DNA of 64,000 nt from Alphaproteobacteria bacterium (GCA_012103325.1 WLWY01000007.1:124001-188000); one strand, 5' to 3'; counted from the stretch's first letter, positions 28,053 to 36,389 are shown. Notes: generated from the sequence alone by a model not told the origin. Translations and numbers: made by a program.

Positions 28053-28181
28053 TGTCCTGATCGTGAAATTCAAATGGTTGAATTTCGCGTGAATCAGCAC
28101 ACTAACTATCTTAACCTAGTGTGATTCAGATCCTAAAATTCGCTGCATTCAAAGTGGCGAACTTCAGAATCATCACACTAG
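28050..28181. repeat. Two tandem hairpin repeats with TAGTGTG ends (trkA-dat gap)
   Basis: The first hairpin pairs 28050-28073 with 28078-28104 around a 4-base loop, with a few bulges; its foot includes the trkA TAG stop. The second begins CTAGTGTGATTC (28116) and ends GAATCATCACACTAG (28181), with AATTCGC/GCGAA pairing inside. Both share the foot TAGTGT and a nearby TGATTC motif, so they are two members of one palindromic repeat family. They probably act as terminators or mRNA-stability elements. They are more AT-rich than the cloverleaf elements and not related to them. Confidence 0.65.
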
Positions 28182-28231
28182 AAGTTTGAGCCGTCTCGGG
28201 GCTTTTGGAGTCCGGCCGGCGGGAGGTGCCG

Positions 28232-29098
28232 ATGGCGCGATATGCATATGTGAACGGCCGTTATGTGCCACATGATGAAGGTACGGTTCATATTGAGGAT
28301 CGCGGTTACCAGTTCGCGGATGGGGTCTATGAGGTTATCCCGATCATCGACGACCGGATGGTCGACGCGGCACCGCATCTCGACCGTCTGGACCGTTCGT
28401 TATCGGAGATGAATATTGCAGCACCGCTGAGCCGGAAGGTTCTAGAACTGGTCATGCGCGAACTTATCGAGCGCAACGGCGTTTCCGAAGGGCTGATCTA
28501 CATGCAGGTCACCCGCGGCGTGGCACCGCGCGATCACAAGTTTCCGAAGGGTGTGCGTCCGTCGATCGTCATGACGACAAAAAAGGTCGACTTTCTCAGT
28601 CAGAAAAAGCTGAGCGACGGCGTCAAGGTGATCACGATCCCAGACATCCGCTGGGAACGCTGCGACATAAAGACGATATCGCTGCTGCCGAACTGTATGG
28701 CCAAGACGCAAGCCTTTGAAGCGGGCGCTTATGAGGCATGGCAAGTCGATGGCGATGGCAATGTAACCGAGGGTGCCTCATCGAATGCCTGGATCGTAAC
28801 CGCGGACGGAAAATTGCTGACCCGGCCCGCGACGCACGACATCCTGCGGGGGGTTACCCGGCAGAGCCTGCTTCGCATCGCGGCGGAGGAGGGATTGTCG
28901 TTCGAGGAGCGGCCGTTTTCGGTCGAGGAAGCGAAAACGGCCCGCGAAGCGTTCGTGAGCAGTGCGACATCATTCGTGACGCCTGTGGTGCAAATCGACG
29001 ATACGGTGATCGGCAATGGCGGGCCGGGTATTCTGTCCGGCCGCCTGCAGGGATGGTATCTCGACTATTGCGCGGGACTTAATACCAAGGAGCGATGA
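28232..29098 (+). CDS. dat: D-amino acid aminotransferase (PLP fold type IV)
   Basis: The 288-residue enzyme has the class IV aminotransferase pattern. YVNGRYVPHDEGTVHIEDRG (about 6-25) is the N-terminal domain. RCDIKTISLLPNCMAKTQA (about 145) carries the Schiff-base Lys in DIK, as in D-alanine aminotransferase, and VTEGASSNAWIV follows. It interconverts D-alanine/D-glutamate with 2-oxo acids. I start at 28232 after GGGAGGTG, not 27 bases earlier. Its last five codons lie inside the left outer arm of cloverleaf element 2. Confidence 0.88.
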   Translation: MARYAYVNGRYVPHDEGTVHIEDRGYQFADGVYEVIPIIDDRMVDAAPHLDRLDRSLSEMNIAAPLSRKVLELVMRELIERNGVSEGLIYMQVTRGVAPRDHKFPKGVRPSIVMTTKKVDFLSQKKLSDGVKVITIPDIRWERCDIKTISLLPNCMAKTQAFEAGAYEAWQVDGDGNVTEGASSNAWIVTADGKLLTRPATHDILRGVTRQSLLRIAAEEGLSFEERPFSVEEAKTAREAFVSSATSFVTPVVQIDDTVIGNGGPGILSGRLQGWYLDYCAGLNTKER

Positions 29099-29346
29099 TA
29101 GTAATCCCTAGAGACAACTTAGCGCGGTTTTCGGCAAGAAGCGTGCGGCGTAGCGATGCGGTGCATCGGGAGCCGTGCGCGACGCTGTCCGAAAGCCGCG
29201 CTAAGCTGCCGTTCCGGTCGCGAATGCGGCCCGTCGGAGGGCGTTGGAACGGCTTGACGATGCTCCCCGCATCGCCGGCGCCGTCCCTCCTACCCGACGG
29301 ACCGCATTCGCGATCTCTAGGGGTTACTATCATCGCTCCTTGGTAT
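29082..29346. repeat. Cloverleaf intergenic element, copy 2 (dat-HAD)
   Basis: The outer arms 29082-29114 and 29314-29346 pair at 32 of 33 positions. Hairpin A is 29115-29134 with 29189-29208 (18 of 20). Hairpin B is 29218-29237 with 29294-29313 (19 of 20). The linker 29209-29217 is CCGTTCCGG, able to form CCG/CGG. Adjacent stems abut exactly. The left arm includes the end of the dat coding sequence and its stop, and the right arm is its inverted copy. Apical segments match copy 1 in reverse orientation: CCTCCTAC and GCTTGACGATG here versus GTAGGAGG and CATCGTCAAGC there. The stem sequences themselves are unrelated to copy 1. Confidence 0.85.
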
Positions 29347-29357
29347 GAGAAATCGGC

Positions 29358-30023
29358 ATGACTGGCGCGAACGACATGACGCCGCCGCGCGCGCTTATCT
29401 TCGATTGGGACAACACGCTGGTCGATACGTGGCCGACGATCCACGAGGCGTTGCGGCAGACTTTCGAGGCGATGGGAGTCGAGCCCTGGACCTTGGAGCA
29501 GACCCGTCAGCGCGTGCGCCGGTCGATGCGTGAGAGCTTTCCCGAGCTGTTCGGCGATCAGTGGACCAAAGCGCGGGACATCTTTTACGACGCCTATGAG
29601 CAAGTGCACCTTACCAGCCTGACGCCGTGCGCGGGTGCGGGCGAGGGCCTCGCGGCGCTTGCGTCGCGCGACCTGTATCTCGGCGTCATCAGCAACAAGA
29701 CGGGACGGTATCTGCGCAGCGAGGCACAGCATCTCGGTTGGAACGGATACTTCGGTAAACTGGTCGGGGCGGGCGACGCGGCGCGCGACAAGCCGGCACC
29801 CGAACCGGTTGCGCACGCACTTGAAGGCAGCGGATTTGCGCCCACCGACGATGTCTGGATGGTGGGTGATGCGGGAATCGACATGGAAATCGCCCACATC
29901 TCCGGCATGGTCCCTGTGCTGGTAAGCGCCGGCGATCCAGACCCGGTTGAGTTCGAGACGCATCCGCCCAGGCTGCGGGTCGCGAACATCGACGCTCTTG
30001 TTCGGCTGATCGACGGTCTGTAA
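29358..30023 (+). CDS. HAD-superfamily phosphatase
   Basis: The 221-residue HAD subfamily IA protein shows motif I IFDWDNTLVDT (nucleophile Asp, about residue 14), an alpha-helical cap, motif II LGVISNKTGRYL (about 112), a Lys in AARDKPAPEP and motif IV DVWMVGDAGIDMEIA. The Asp-Trp-Asp variant of motif I resembles phosphoglycolate phosphatase-like proteins. The substrate is unknown. The start (29358 or 29376) lies 11-29 bases after cloverleaf element 2 and has no clear ribosome site. It precedes hfq. Confidence 0.88.
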   Translation: MTGANDMTPPRALIFDWDNTLVDTWPTIHEALRQTFEAMGVEPWTLEQTRQRVRRSMRESFPELFGDQWTKARDIFYDAYEQVHLTSLTPCAGAGEGLAALASRDLYLGVISNKTGRYLRSEAQHLGWNGYFGKLVGAGDAARDKPAPEPVAHALEGSGFAPTDDVWMVGDAGIDMEIAHISGMVPVLVSAGDPDPVEFETHPPRLRVANIDALVRLIDGL

Positions 30024-30059
30024 TTAACGTTCACATTTGCGATATTTGCACTTATCCTT

Positions 30060-30084
30060 AACCGTACGGTTCCATATATATGGA
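30060..30084. promoter_or_regulatory. Two adjacent perfect palindromes in the hfq leader
   Basis: AACCGTACGGTT (30060-30071) is directly followed by CCATATATATGG (30072-30083), both perfect 12-bp palindromes. They lie about 84-107 bases upstream of the hfq ATG in the 143-base gap. Either could be an operator, and the TATATAT core could hold a -10 element. I see no other obvious promoter there. Confidence 0.4.
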
Positions 30085-30166
30085 TATGGGTAACGGTGGC
30101 CGGGGCCGTGACGAGAACGGGTTAGGATGAAACCGAACCCCAACAACAAGAGATCGGGGCAAAAAA

Positions 30167-30421
30167 ATGGCATCGGAGAAGTCTCAGAACGTCCAGGACG
30201 TGTTTTTAAACCATGTCCGGAAGAACAAGTTGCCAGTAACCGTATTTCTCGTTAATGGCGTGAAATTGCAGGGCATTATTACCTGGTTCGATAATTTTTG
30301 CGTCCTCTTGCGGCGCGATGCGCATTCTCAGCTCGTCTACAAGCATGCCATCTCGACGGTGATGCCGGCGCAGCCGGTCCAACTGTTCGATCCGGCGCGC
30401 GAGGACGAAGCCGAGGAATGA
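30167..30421 (+). CDS. hfq: RNA chaperone Hfq
   Basis: The 84-residue Sm-like protein forms a hexamer that binds sRNAs and A-rich mRNA. The N-terminal [20 protein letters not shown] and Sm1 [19 protein letters not shown] are canonical, as is Sm2 [12 protein letters not shown]. The YKHAIS form of the family's YKH motif is at about residue 60. It starts after CGGGGC and lies 10 bases before hflX, the usual proteobacterial pair. Confidence 0.97.
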   Translation: MASEKSQNVQDVFLNHVRKNKLPVTVFLVNGVKLQGIITWFDNFCVLLRRDAHSQLVYKHAISTVMPAQPVQLFDPAREDEAEE

Positions 30422-30431
30422 CGGCGTTGCC

Positions 30432-31742
30432 TTGACCGGGGTAGAATCGCCCGAAGCGACGGGGCGCGCCCTGATTCTCAGCCCTGTCTATCGGGGCGGA
30501 CCGGGGCGGGACAGAGACCCGGAGGCGCGTCTGGCGGAATGCGTCGCGCTCGCCCAAGCTATCGAACTTGACGTTGTTCATTCGGAATCCGTAACAATCT
30601 CGCGTGTTCGCCCAGCAACCCTGCTGGGTGCAGGGCTGGTCGAACGGTTCGCCGACTTGATCGGTGCGATGGAAATTGGCGTTGTCGTTATCAACGCGCC
30701 ATTGACGCCCGTCCAGCAGCGCAACCTGGAACGCGCGCTGAACGCCAAGGTGATCGACCGTACCGGTTTGATTCTCGAGATCTTCGGCGCCCGTGCCCGC
30801 ACCCATGAAGGTGTATTGCAGGTGGAATTGGCGGCGCTGTCCTATCAGCGTTCGCGGTTGGTCCGCAGTTGGACGCACCTGGAACGGCAACGCGGCGGGT
30901 TCGGTTTTCTCGGCGGTCCTGGCGAGAGCCAGATCGAAATCGACCGCCGGCTGATCGACCAACGCATCGGCAAGATAAAGCGCCAGCTTGAAACCGTGCG
31001 CCGGACGCGCAGTCTGCATCGCAAGGCGCGCAAGCGGGTGCCGTACCCCATTGTCGCTCTGGTCGGGTACACGAATGCCGGCAAGTCGACATTGTTCAAC
31101 CGGCTGACCGGTGCGACGGTATTCGCGAAAGATCTTCTGTTCGCAACGTTGGATCCGACGATGCGCAAACTCGATTTGCCATCCGGACGGACGATTATCC
31201 TGTCCGATACGGTCGGTTTCATTTCGGATCTGCCGACGATGCTTGTCGCGGCCTTCCGTGCGACCTTGGAGGAAGTGCGCGAGGCCGATCTTGTCGTCCA
31301 TGTCCGCGATATCTCTCATCCCGAGACGGCGGAGCAAAAGGACGACGTGGAAACGGTGATGCGCGAATTGGGATTCGACGATACGCTGCGCACAATCGAG
31401 GTTCTGAACAAGATCGACCTTCTCGATGTCGCCGACCGGCCGCCGGTTGTCGAACGCGCGCGGCGGAACGCGGCGATGGTGGCGTTGTCGGCGATAACGG
31501 GGGAGGGGTGCGATACCTTCCTTGCCTGCGTTGAAGACGAACTCGCCGACGGTAGCCGGGTTATCGAACTGGTCATCGACGGTGCGGAAGGAGCGACGCT
31601 TGCGTGGCTTTACGATCATGGCAATGTCGTAGAGCGGCAAGATGACGAAGGCGGTCAGGTCCGCCTTGCCGTGATCTTGGACAAGGCGGATGAGGCGCGT
31701 TTCCGCAGCCGTTTCGGCGAAATGACGATGGTGCGTGGTTGA
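30432..31742 (+). CDS. hflX: GTPase HflX
   Basis: The 436-residue ribosome-splitting GTPase starts at a TTG, 10 bases after hfq. It has the N-terminal HflX nucleotide-binding domain (about 1-185, with QRSRLVRSWTHLERQRGGFG and GPGESQIEIDRRLI). The G domain follows (about 195-365: G1 VGYTNAGKST, G3 DTVGFI, G4 NKID) and then a short C-terminal domain. Length and motifs are canonical. It rescues stalled 70S/50S particles, notably after heat stress. Confidence 0.95.
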   Translation: MTGVESPEATGRALILSPVYRGGPGRDRDPEARLAECVALAQAIELDVVHSESVTISRVRPATLLGAGLVERFADLIGAMEIGVVVINAPLTPVQQRNLERALNAKVIDRTGLILEIFGARARTHEGVLQVELAALSYQRSRLVRSWTHLERQRGGFGFLGGPGESQIEIDRRLIDQRIGKIKRQLETVRRTRSLHRKARKRVPYPIVALVGYTNAGKSTLFNRLTGATVFAKDLLFATLDPTMRKLDLPSGRTIILSDTVGFISDLPTMLVAAFRATLEEVREADLVVHVRDISHPETAEQKDDVETVMRELGFDDTLRTIEVLNKIDLLDVADRPPVVERARRNAAMVALSAITGEGCDTFLACVEDELADGSRVIELVIDGAEGATLAWLYDHGNVVERQDDEGGQVRLAVILDKADEARFRSRFGEMTMVRG

Positions 31743-31832
31743 CAGGCCCAGCGTGGAATTTTATCACGCGGGAGGAATTTCTGAGCGTGCCCCAGCCGGG
31801 CCGCGAGACAACAAACATTGAGGAGGGTCGAG

Positions 31833-32120
31833 ATGTCCATTAGGCCGTTGCAGGATCGCGTTTTGGTGAAGCCGCTCGAGGCGGAAGTTAAATCGGCGGG
31901 GGGAATTATCATTCCCGATACCGCGCAGGAAAAGCCGCAGGAAGGCAAAGTCGTCGCCGTCGGTCCCGGCAAGAAATCCGAAGACGGAACAGTGGCGCCG
32001 ATGGACGTCAAGAAGGGCGACCGCGTTCTTTACGGCAAGTGGTCGGGTACCGAAGTCAAGATCGGCAACGACACGCTCATGATCATGAACGAATCCGACA
32101 TCATGGGCGTGCTCGGCTGA
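31833..32120 (+). CDS. groES: Co-chaperonin GroES, without adjacent groEL
   Basis: The 95-residue protein is full length and canonical: [16 protein letters not shown] (3-18), the mobile-loop segment [15 protein letters not shown] (about 20-34) and [18 protein letters not shown] strong GGAGG precedes the ATG at 31833. No groEL follows; the next gene is an inositol-phosphatase-like CDS after a terminator hairpin. I find no CIRCE (TTAGCACTC-N9-GAGTGCTAA) in the 90 bases upstream. It is either a second groES copy or part of a split chaperonin locus. Confidence 0.93.
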   Translation: MSIRPLQDRVLVKPLEAEVKSAGGIIIPDTAQEKPQEGKVVAVGPGKKSEDGTVAPMDVKKGDRVLYGKWSGTEVKIGNDTLMIMNESDIMGVLG

Positions 32121-32148
32121 TCACAGGATCGGTTGCTGTATTTCCGGC

Positions 32149-32172
32149 GTGCCGCGTTTGTGAACGCGGCAC
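32149..32172 (+). terminator. Terminator hairpin after groES
   Basis: GTGCCGCGTT-tgtg-AACGCGGCAC is a perfect 10-bp stem with a 4-base loop, 29 bases after the groES stop, followed by TGCCGTTTTA. A second small palindrome, GCCCG-tg-CGGGC, is at 32191-32202. This separates groES from the next gene. Confidence 0.7.
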
Positions 32173-32219
32173 TGCCGTTTTAGGACGCCCGCCCGTGCGG
32201 GCACTGGACAGGTTTATCG

Positions 32220-33020
32220 ATGTCGCCCGATCCCGAACGCGTTGCCGCCTTCATTCGTGAGGCGGCGGAGACGGATATCATGCCGCGCTTCCGTTCGCTC
32301 GCGGCGCATGAGGTGACGGAGAAGAAGCCGGGCGACGTCGTAACCGTTGCCGACCATGACGCAGAAGAACGGTTGACCCGGATGCTCGAAGATCTGACGC
32401 CCGGGGCCCTGGTCGTCGGAGAAGAAGCGGCACACTACAAGCCGCACCTGCTGGACAAGCTTGATCGCGAGGAAGGGCCGCTCTGGATTATCGATCCGGT
32501 GGACGGCACGGCGAATTTTGCGGCGAGCCGGCCGGTCTTTGCCGTCATGGTCGCGTATATAAATGCTGGGGAGACGCGCTTCGGCTGGATCTACGATCCG
32601 GTCAACGAAGTGATGTCGGTCGCCGAGTTGGGTTCAGGCGCGCGGGTGAACGGCACCCCGGTGCGTATCGACGACACGGTCGAGCCTCTTATCGGACGCG
32701 TCAATTTCGGCCTGATCTCACAGGAGCGGCGGGCAGGAGTGCGGCAGCGCCTGGAGGATCGGTTCACCATCGAAAAAAGTATGCGCTGTGCGGGGCATGA
32801 ATTCGCTTCGATGGCGATAAGTACGTCGCAATTCCGTCTGTATAATCGGCTCTGGGCCTGGGACCATGCGCCCGGCGTCCTAATCAATCGCGAGGCGGGC
32901 GGACATGTCGCCCGGCAGGACGGCGCCGCCTATCGGCCGACGGAGCGGACGCGCGGCTTGCTCAGCGCGCCGAACGTCGATTTGTGGCACCGCATCAATG
33001 AAATACTACAGCCCGATTGA
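32220..33020 (+). CDS. Inositol monophosphatase family protein
   Basis: The 266-residue protein belongs to the lithium-sensitive phosphatase fold. VVGEEAAHY (about 62) holds the metal-binding Glu, PLWIIDPVDGTANFAASRPVF (about 86) is the DPVDGT signature and RLWAWDHAPGVLINREAGGH (about 205) is the second motif. Family members dephosphorylate inositol-1-phosphate, histidinol-phosphate or PAP. The sequence does not discriminate between these. It starts at 32220 after GGACAGG. It has no operon partner beyond possible read-through to 33087. Confidence 0.9.
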   Translation: MSPDPERVAAFIREAAETDIMPRFRSLAAHEVTEKKPGDVVTVADHDAEERLTRMLEDLTPGALVVGEEAAHYKPHLLDKLDREEGPLWIIDPVDGTANFAASRPVFAVMVAYINAGETRFGWIYDPVNEVMSVAELGSGARVNGTPVRIDDTVEPLIGRVNFGLISQERRAGVRQRLEDRFTIEKSMRCAGHEFASMAISTSQFRLYNRLWAWDHAPGVLINREAGGHVARQDGAAYRPTERTRGLLSAPNVDLWHRINEILQPD

Positions 33021-33086
33021 AGCTGCGGTGTTCGTTGCCTTACGATGCGCGGCAATCAAAACATCTAAAACAGGGAGTACTGCAAA

Positions 33087-33956
33087 ATGGCGAAAGTAGC
33101 GTGGGTCGGTCTCGGCGTAATGGGATACCCGATGGCCGGTCACTTGAAGGCGGGCGGCCACGACGTGACCGTATACAACCGGACTGCCAAGACGGCTGCG
33201 AAGTGGAAGAAGCAGCATGGCGGCAAGGTCGCAAAGACCCCGCGCGAGGCCGCCAAGGGCGCGGAGATCGTGTTTTGCTGCGTTGGCAACGACGACGATC
33301 TGCGCAGCGTCGTGCTTGGCAAGGACGGGGCCTTCGCCGGTATGGGTAAAGGCACGGTCTTTGTCGACAACACAACGGCGTCTGCCGACGTGGCCCGCGA
33401 ACTCTATGCCATTGCCCGCAAGAAAGGGGTCGGCTTCATCGATGCGCCGGTGTCCGGCGGTCAGGCGGGTGCGGAGAACGGCATGCTGACGGTAATGTGC
33501 GGCGGCATGGCGAAGGATTTCAAACGCGCCCAGCCGGTGATCGACAGCTATGCGCAATCTTGCGTGTTGCTCGGCAAGGCGGGTAGCGGACAGCTCACCA
33601 AGATGGTGAACCAGCTCTGCATCGCCGGTGCCGTTCAGGGTCTCGCGGAGGGCTTGAATTTCGGATCGCGTGCCGGCCTCGACATGGAAAAGGTGCTCGC
33701 CGTGATTTCCAAGGGCGCGGCACAATCCTGGCAGATGGAAAACCGTGGCTCGACCATGGTGCAGGGCAAGTTCGATTTCGGCTTTGCCGTCGATTGGATG
33801 CGCAAGGATCTCGGCATCTGCTTCGAGGAAGCCAAGCGCAATGGTGCGCGGCTGCCGGTGGCGGCGGTGGTCGATCAGTTCTACGCCCATGTGCAACGCC
33901 GCGGTGGCAAGCGCTGGGACACGTCCAGCCTGATCGAACCGCTGCAGCAGGATTAG
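33087..33956 (+). CDS. NAD(P)-dependent beta-hydroxyacid dehydrogenase (3-hydroxyisobutyrate dehydrogenase type)
   Basis: The 289-residue enzyme has the N-terminal Rossmann motif VGLGVMGYPMAGHLKAGGHD (residues 6-25) and the substrate motif FIDAPVSGGQAGAENG (about 117). The catalytic Lys region GSGQLTKMVNQLCIAG is at about 168, with the Lys in TKMVNQ. The dimerisation helical domain ends in MRKDLGICFEEAKRNGARLP. It oxidises a beta-hydroxyacid such as 3-hydroxyisobutyrate or tartronate semialdehyde's reduced form; the exact substrate is open. AGGGAG precedes the start. Confidence 0.92.
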   Translation: MAKVAWVGLGVMGYPMAGHLKAGGHDVTVYNRTAKTAAKWKKQHGGKVAKTPREAAKGAEIVFCCVGNDDDLRSVVLGKDGAFAGMGKGTVFVDNTTASADVARELYAIARKKGVGFIDAPVSGGQAGAENGMLTVMCGGMAKDFKRAQPVIDSYAQSCVLLGKAGSGQLTKMVNQLCIAGAVQGLAEGLNFGSRAGLDMEKVLAVISKGAAQSWQMENRGSTMVQGKFDFGFAVDWMRKDLGICFEEAKRNGARLPVAAVVDQFYAHVQRRGGKRWDTSSLIEPLQQD

Positions 33957-34088
33957 CAGCGGACGATACCGCTCGTTTCAGTGCGTGGTCCGATCCGCAT
34001 TGCAATCGTTCGGAACGTGTTTAGATTATGAATTACCGTCATAGTTGGCGTGTCGTATCGAACTCGAACAGAGACAGGGAGTAGATCA

Positions 34089-34751
34089 ATGCCATTAAGG
34101 ATCAACGACGAAGCACCGAACTTCACGGCGGAAACGACGCAAGGCACTATCGATTTCCACGAATGGGTCGGCGACGGATGGGCCATCCTGTTTTCGCACC
34201 CGAAGGATTTCACGCCGGTTTGCACGACCGAGCTCGGTTATATGGCGGGCTTGAAGCCGGAATTCGACAAACGGAACTGCAAGATTCTCGGTCTCAGTAT
34301 CGATGGGGTCGGCGATCACGACGCCTGGTCGAAAGATATCGAGGAAACCCAAGGTCACAAGGTCGAATATCCGCTGGTCGGCGACCCGGAACTGAAAATC
34401 GCGAAGCTCTACGACATGCTGCCGGCAAGCGAGGGTGATTCCGCTGAGGGCCGCACGGCGATGAACAATGCCACGGTCCGCACCGTGTTTCTGGTCGGGC
34501 CGGACAAGAAGATCAAGCTCTCGCTGACCTATCCGATGAGCACGGGCCGGAACTTCGACGAAGTGCTGCGCGTTCTGGACTCCTGCCAGCTTACCGCCAA
34601 TCACCAGGTCGCGACACCGGTCAATTGGAAGAGTGGCGACGACGTGATCATCGTCCCCGCAGTATCGGACGAGGCCGCCAAGGAAAAGTACCCGAACGGC
34701 TGGCGGTCGCCGAAGCCGTATCTGCGCTTCGTCCCCGACCCGACGGCGTAA
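34089..34751 (+). CDS. 1-Cys peroxiredoxin (Prx6 class)
   Basis: The 220-residue protein reduces peroxides with a single peroxidatic Cys in HPKDFTPVCTTELGYM (about residue 48). The C-terminal Prx6 extension (VATPVNWKSGDDVIIVPAVS onward) is present and there is no resolving Cys in the usual 2-Cys position. I start at 34089 (MPLRINDEAPNF) after GGGAG instead of 39 bases earlier. The length is typical of the class. It is convergent with the PhyH gene, and a shared hairpin ends both. Confidence 0.94.
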   Translation: MPLRINDEAPNFTAETTQGTIDFHEWVGDGWAILFSHPKDFTPVCTTELGYMAGLKPEFDKRNCKILGLSIDGVGDHDAWSKDIEETQGHKVEYPLVGDPELKIAKLYDMLPASEGDSAEGRTAMNNATVRTVFLVGPDKKIKLSLTYPMSTGRNFDEVLRVLDSCQLTANHQVATPVNWKSGDDVIIVPAVSDEAAKEKYPNGWRSPKPYLRFVPDPTA

Positions 34752-34761
34752 CGAAAAATAC

Positions 34762-34800
34762 GCGGCGGTTAGCGCTCCTGTCGGTAGCGCTTGCCGCCGC
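34762..34800. terminator. Bidirectional terminator between peroxiredoxin and PhyH genes
   Basis: GCGGCGG-tt-AGCGCT, a 9-base loop, AGCGCT-tg-CCGCCGC gives 13 bp in two stacked stems. On the minus strand it is followed by TATTTTT, a good U-run; on the plus strand by TTTGTT. It overlaps the last codons of the PhyH gene. Confidence 0.8.
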
Positions 34801-35623
34801 TTTGTTCGGCGCCTTCGTACAGGACGCGGCTTTTTATTGCCATGTCGGTGCGGCACAGTGCGAAATTGGACTCGAGTAGCCGTCCCTTTGGCGCGTCGGC
34901 GACGGTGAAGTTGCCGTAACGGTCCTCACCAGCGACATGGGCGACGACGGATTTGTCGCCAGACCGTTGTTTCATGGACGGCTTGATGTAGCGGATCGCT
35001 GCGCCGATGCGCCGGTCGCCGGTCTTGTTCGGGCCGGAGGCGTGGAACAGGTGGCCGTGGTGAAAGGACGCCTGGCCGGGCTTGAGGATGACGTCGACCG
35101 CGTCCGCATCATCGACCTCGACCGCAACTTCTTGCCCGCGCGAAAGCAGGTTTCCTTCGGCGAAGGAATCGACGTGCGGCACGAGTTGCTTCTTCTGGCT
35201 GCCGGGCACGAAGCGCATGCACCCGCTCTCTATGTTCGAATGGGACAGCGCGAACCAGGCGGTGACTTCTTCCGCGTCGTCCAGTCCCCAGTAGGTCAGG
35301 TCCTGATGCCAGGTCACGTAGCTGGGCGTGTTCGCTTCCTTAATGAAGAGACCGCTGCTCCAGACCATGAGATCCGGTCCCAGGATTTGTGAAGCCGCTG
35401 CGATCAGTTTCTGATTGCGGATCAGCTTGTCGAAGGAGGGCAGGAGTCGGTCAGGATAGCTGTGCAGCATCGACAGCTCGTCGGGCCGGTCCGCCAGTTC
35501 CTTTTCGCCGGCTTCGAGGTCGGCGCGGATTTCCTTGGCCTCCGCTTCGCTGACTATATCGATGGGAAAGACGAATCCGTCGCGTTCGTAGGTTTCCGCG
35601 ATGGCAGATGTTGCGGTAGTCAT
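34769..35623 (-). CDS. Phytanoyl-CoA dioxygenase (PhyH) family protein
   Basis: The 284-residue Fe(II)/2-oxoglutarate oxygenase has the iron-binding HxD in TWHQDLTYWGLDD (about residue 105), the distal His in FHHGHLFHASGPNKTGDRR (about 195) and the 2-oxoglutarate-binding Arg nearby. Family members hydroxylate lipids, small metabolites or ectoine. Here the substrate is unknown, and no ectoine genes are adjacent. I start at 35623 (MTTATSAIAETY) because of the AGG site and family-typical beginning, not at 35680. Confidence 0.9.
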   Translation of the reverse strand: MTTATSAIAETYERDGFVFPIDIVSEAEAKEIRADLEAGEKELADRPDELSMLHSYPDRLLPSFDKLIRNQKLIAAASQILGPDLMVWSSGLFIKEANTPSYVTWHQDLTYWGLDDAEEVTAWFALSHSNIESGCMRFVPGSQKKQLVPHVDSFAEGNLLSRGQEVAVEVDDADAVDVILKPGQASFHHGHLFHASGPNKTGDRRIGAAIRYIKPSMKQRSGDKSVVAHVAGEDRYGNFTVADAPKGRLLESNFALCRTDMAIKSRVLYEGAEQSGGKRYRQER

Positions 35624-35766
35624 GCCTGAACTCACCCGTTTAAAAATCGTTGCCTCATGCCAGAGTAGCGATTTGAGCATCCAGCAACAATAAGGAGCGC
35701 CAAATGGTCGCGCCGATCAGGCCTGCTTGCCAGCGGACCTCAAAATAGCCGCCTCCACGGCCTCAC

Positions 35767-36330
35767 TTAGGCACTTGGCAAACCATGCACATGAACGTCG
35801 TGCGCGGAATGCTTTGTCAGAATATCGCTGGCGCTCTTTTCTTGCGCTTCATTCCAGGTGCGGACCCAAAGAAGCAAACCGCCGCGGTCCAACTGATCTT
35901 GTAGGTAATCGGCATGATGGTCGCCGATCCAATTCGCAAGAATGGCGCCGATCAAACCGCCGGCGCCACCGACCATAGCAGCACCCGCAATCGCAGCCGC
36001 CAGCGGACCGCCTGAAGCGACGATCGATCCGGCAGCGGCAACGGCACCGATATACATTAAGCCACCGATCAAGCCCCCTTCGGCGTTACCAATCGATTCC
36101 GTGGAGACGTAGGCGTCGCGCGGCACCGTCGCGTCGTCTTCGAGTTCGCTGACCTTATCGTACATGTGACCGAGTTTTTCCTGTACGGCAGGTTCGCCGG
36201 CGAGGAGACTGAGATCGGCGCGGTTGAATCCTGAGCTCTGAAGCTCGTCGACCGCCGCTTCGAGTGTCTCGGCGCTGTCGAAAACACCTACGGCTTCACG
36301 CACCAGTGGGCCGTTATCCTGCTTTGGCAT
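35767..36330 (-). CDS. General-stress 17M-like protein with glycine-zipper segment
   Basis: The 187-residue protein has an N-terminal domain (about 10-75: AVGVFDSAETLEAAVDELQS, GFNRADLSLLAG) like the GSP17M/YflT stress domain. A Gly/Ala-rich hydrophobic stretch (about 85-135, GGLIGGLMYIGAVAAAGSIV, GGAGGLIGAILANWIG) could insert into a membrane as a glycine zipper. A His-rich tail, HSAHDVHVHG, ends it. GGGAG precedes the ATG. An FNR-type box lies 60 bases upstream. It is likely a stress or low-oxygen-induced envelope-associated protein, not a defined enzyme. Confidence 0.78.
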   Translation of the reverse strand: MPKQDNGPLVREAVGVFDSAETLEAAVDELQSSGFNRADLSLLAGEPAVQEKLGHMYDKVSELEDDATVPRDAYVSTESIGNAEGGLIGGLMYIGAVAAAGSIVASGGPLAAAIAGAAMVGGAGGLIGAILANWIGDHHADYLQDQLDRGGLLLWVRTWNEAQEKSASDILTKHSAHDVHVHGLPSA

Positions 36331-36389
36331 TGCGGACTCCCGAGTTTAAAAAATTTGGTGGAGGCTACGCCGTTTTCTGCAGCCGATCG

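Noticed and set aside
27108-28100. 330-codon minus-strand ORF over trkA
   Set aside because: Antisense shadow of a well-recognised two-module TrkA; no domain seen.
29095-29361. 88-codon ORF across cloverleaf element 2
   Set aside because: It begins within the dat stop region and reads through both hairpins; composition and lack of a ribosome site argue against a gene.
30279-31640. 453-codon minus-strand ORF over hfq-hflX
   Set aside because: Antisense shadow of canonical genes; Arg-rich with no domain.
31743-31832. Possible CIRCE element before groES
   Set aside because: No TTAGCACTC-N9-GAGTGCTAA or near match is present in the gap.
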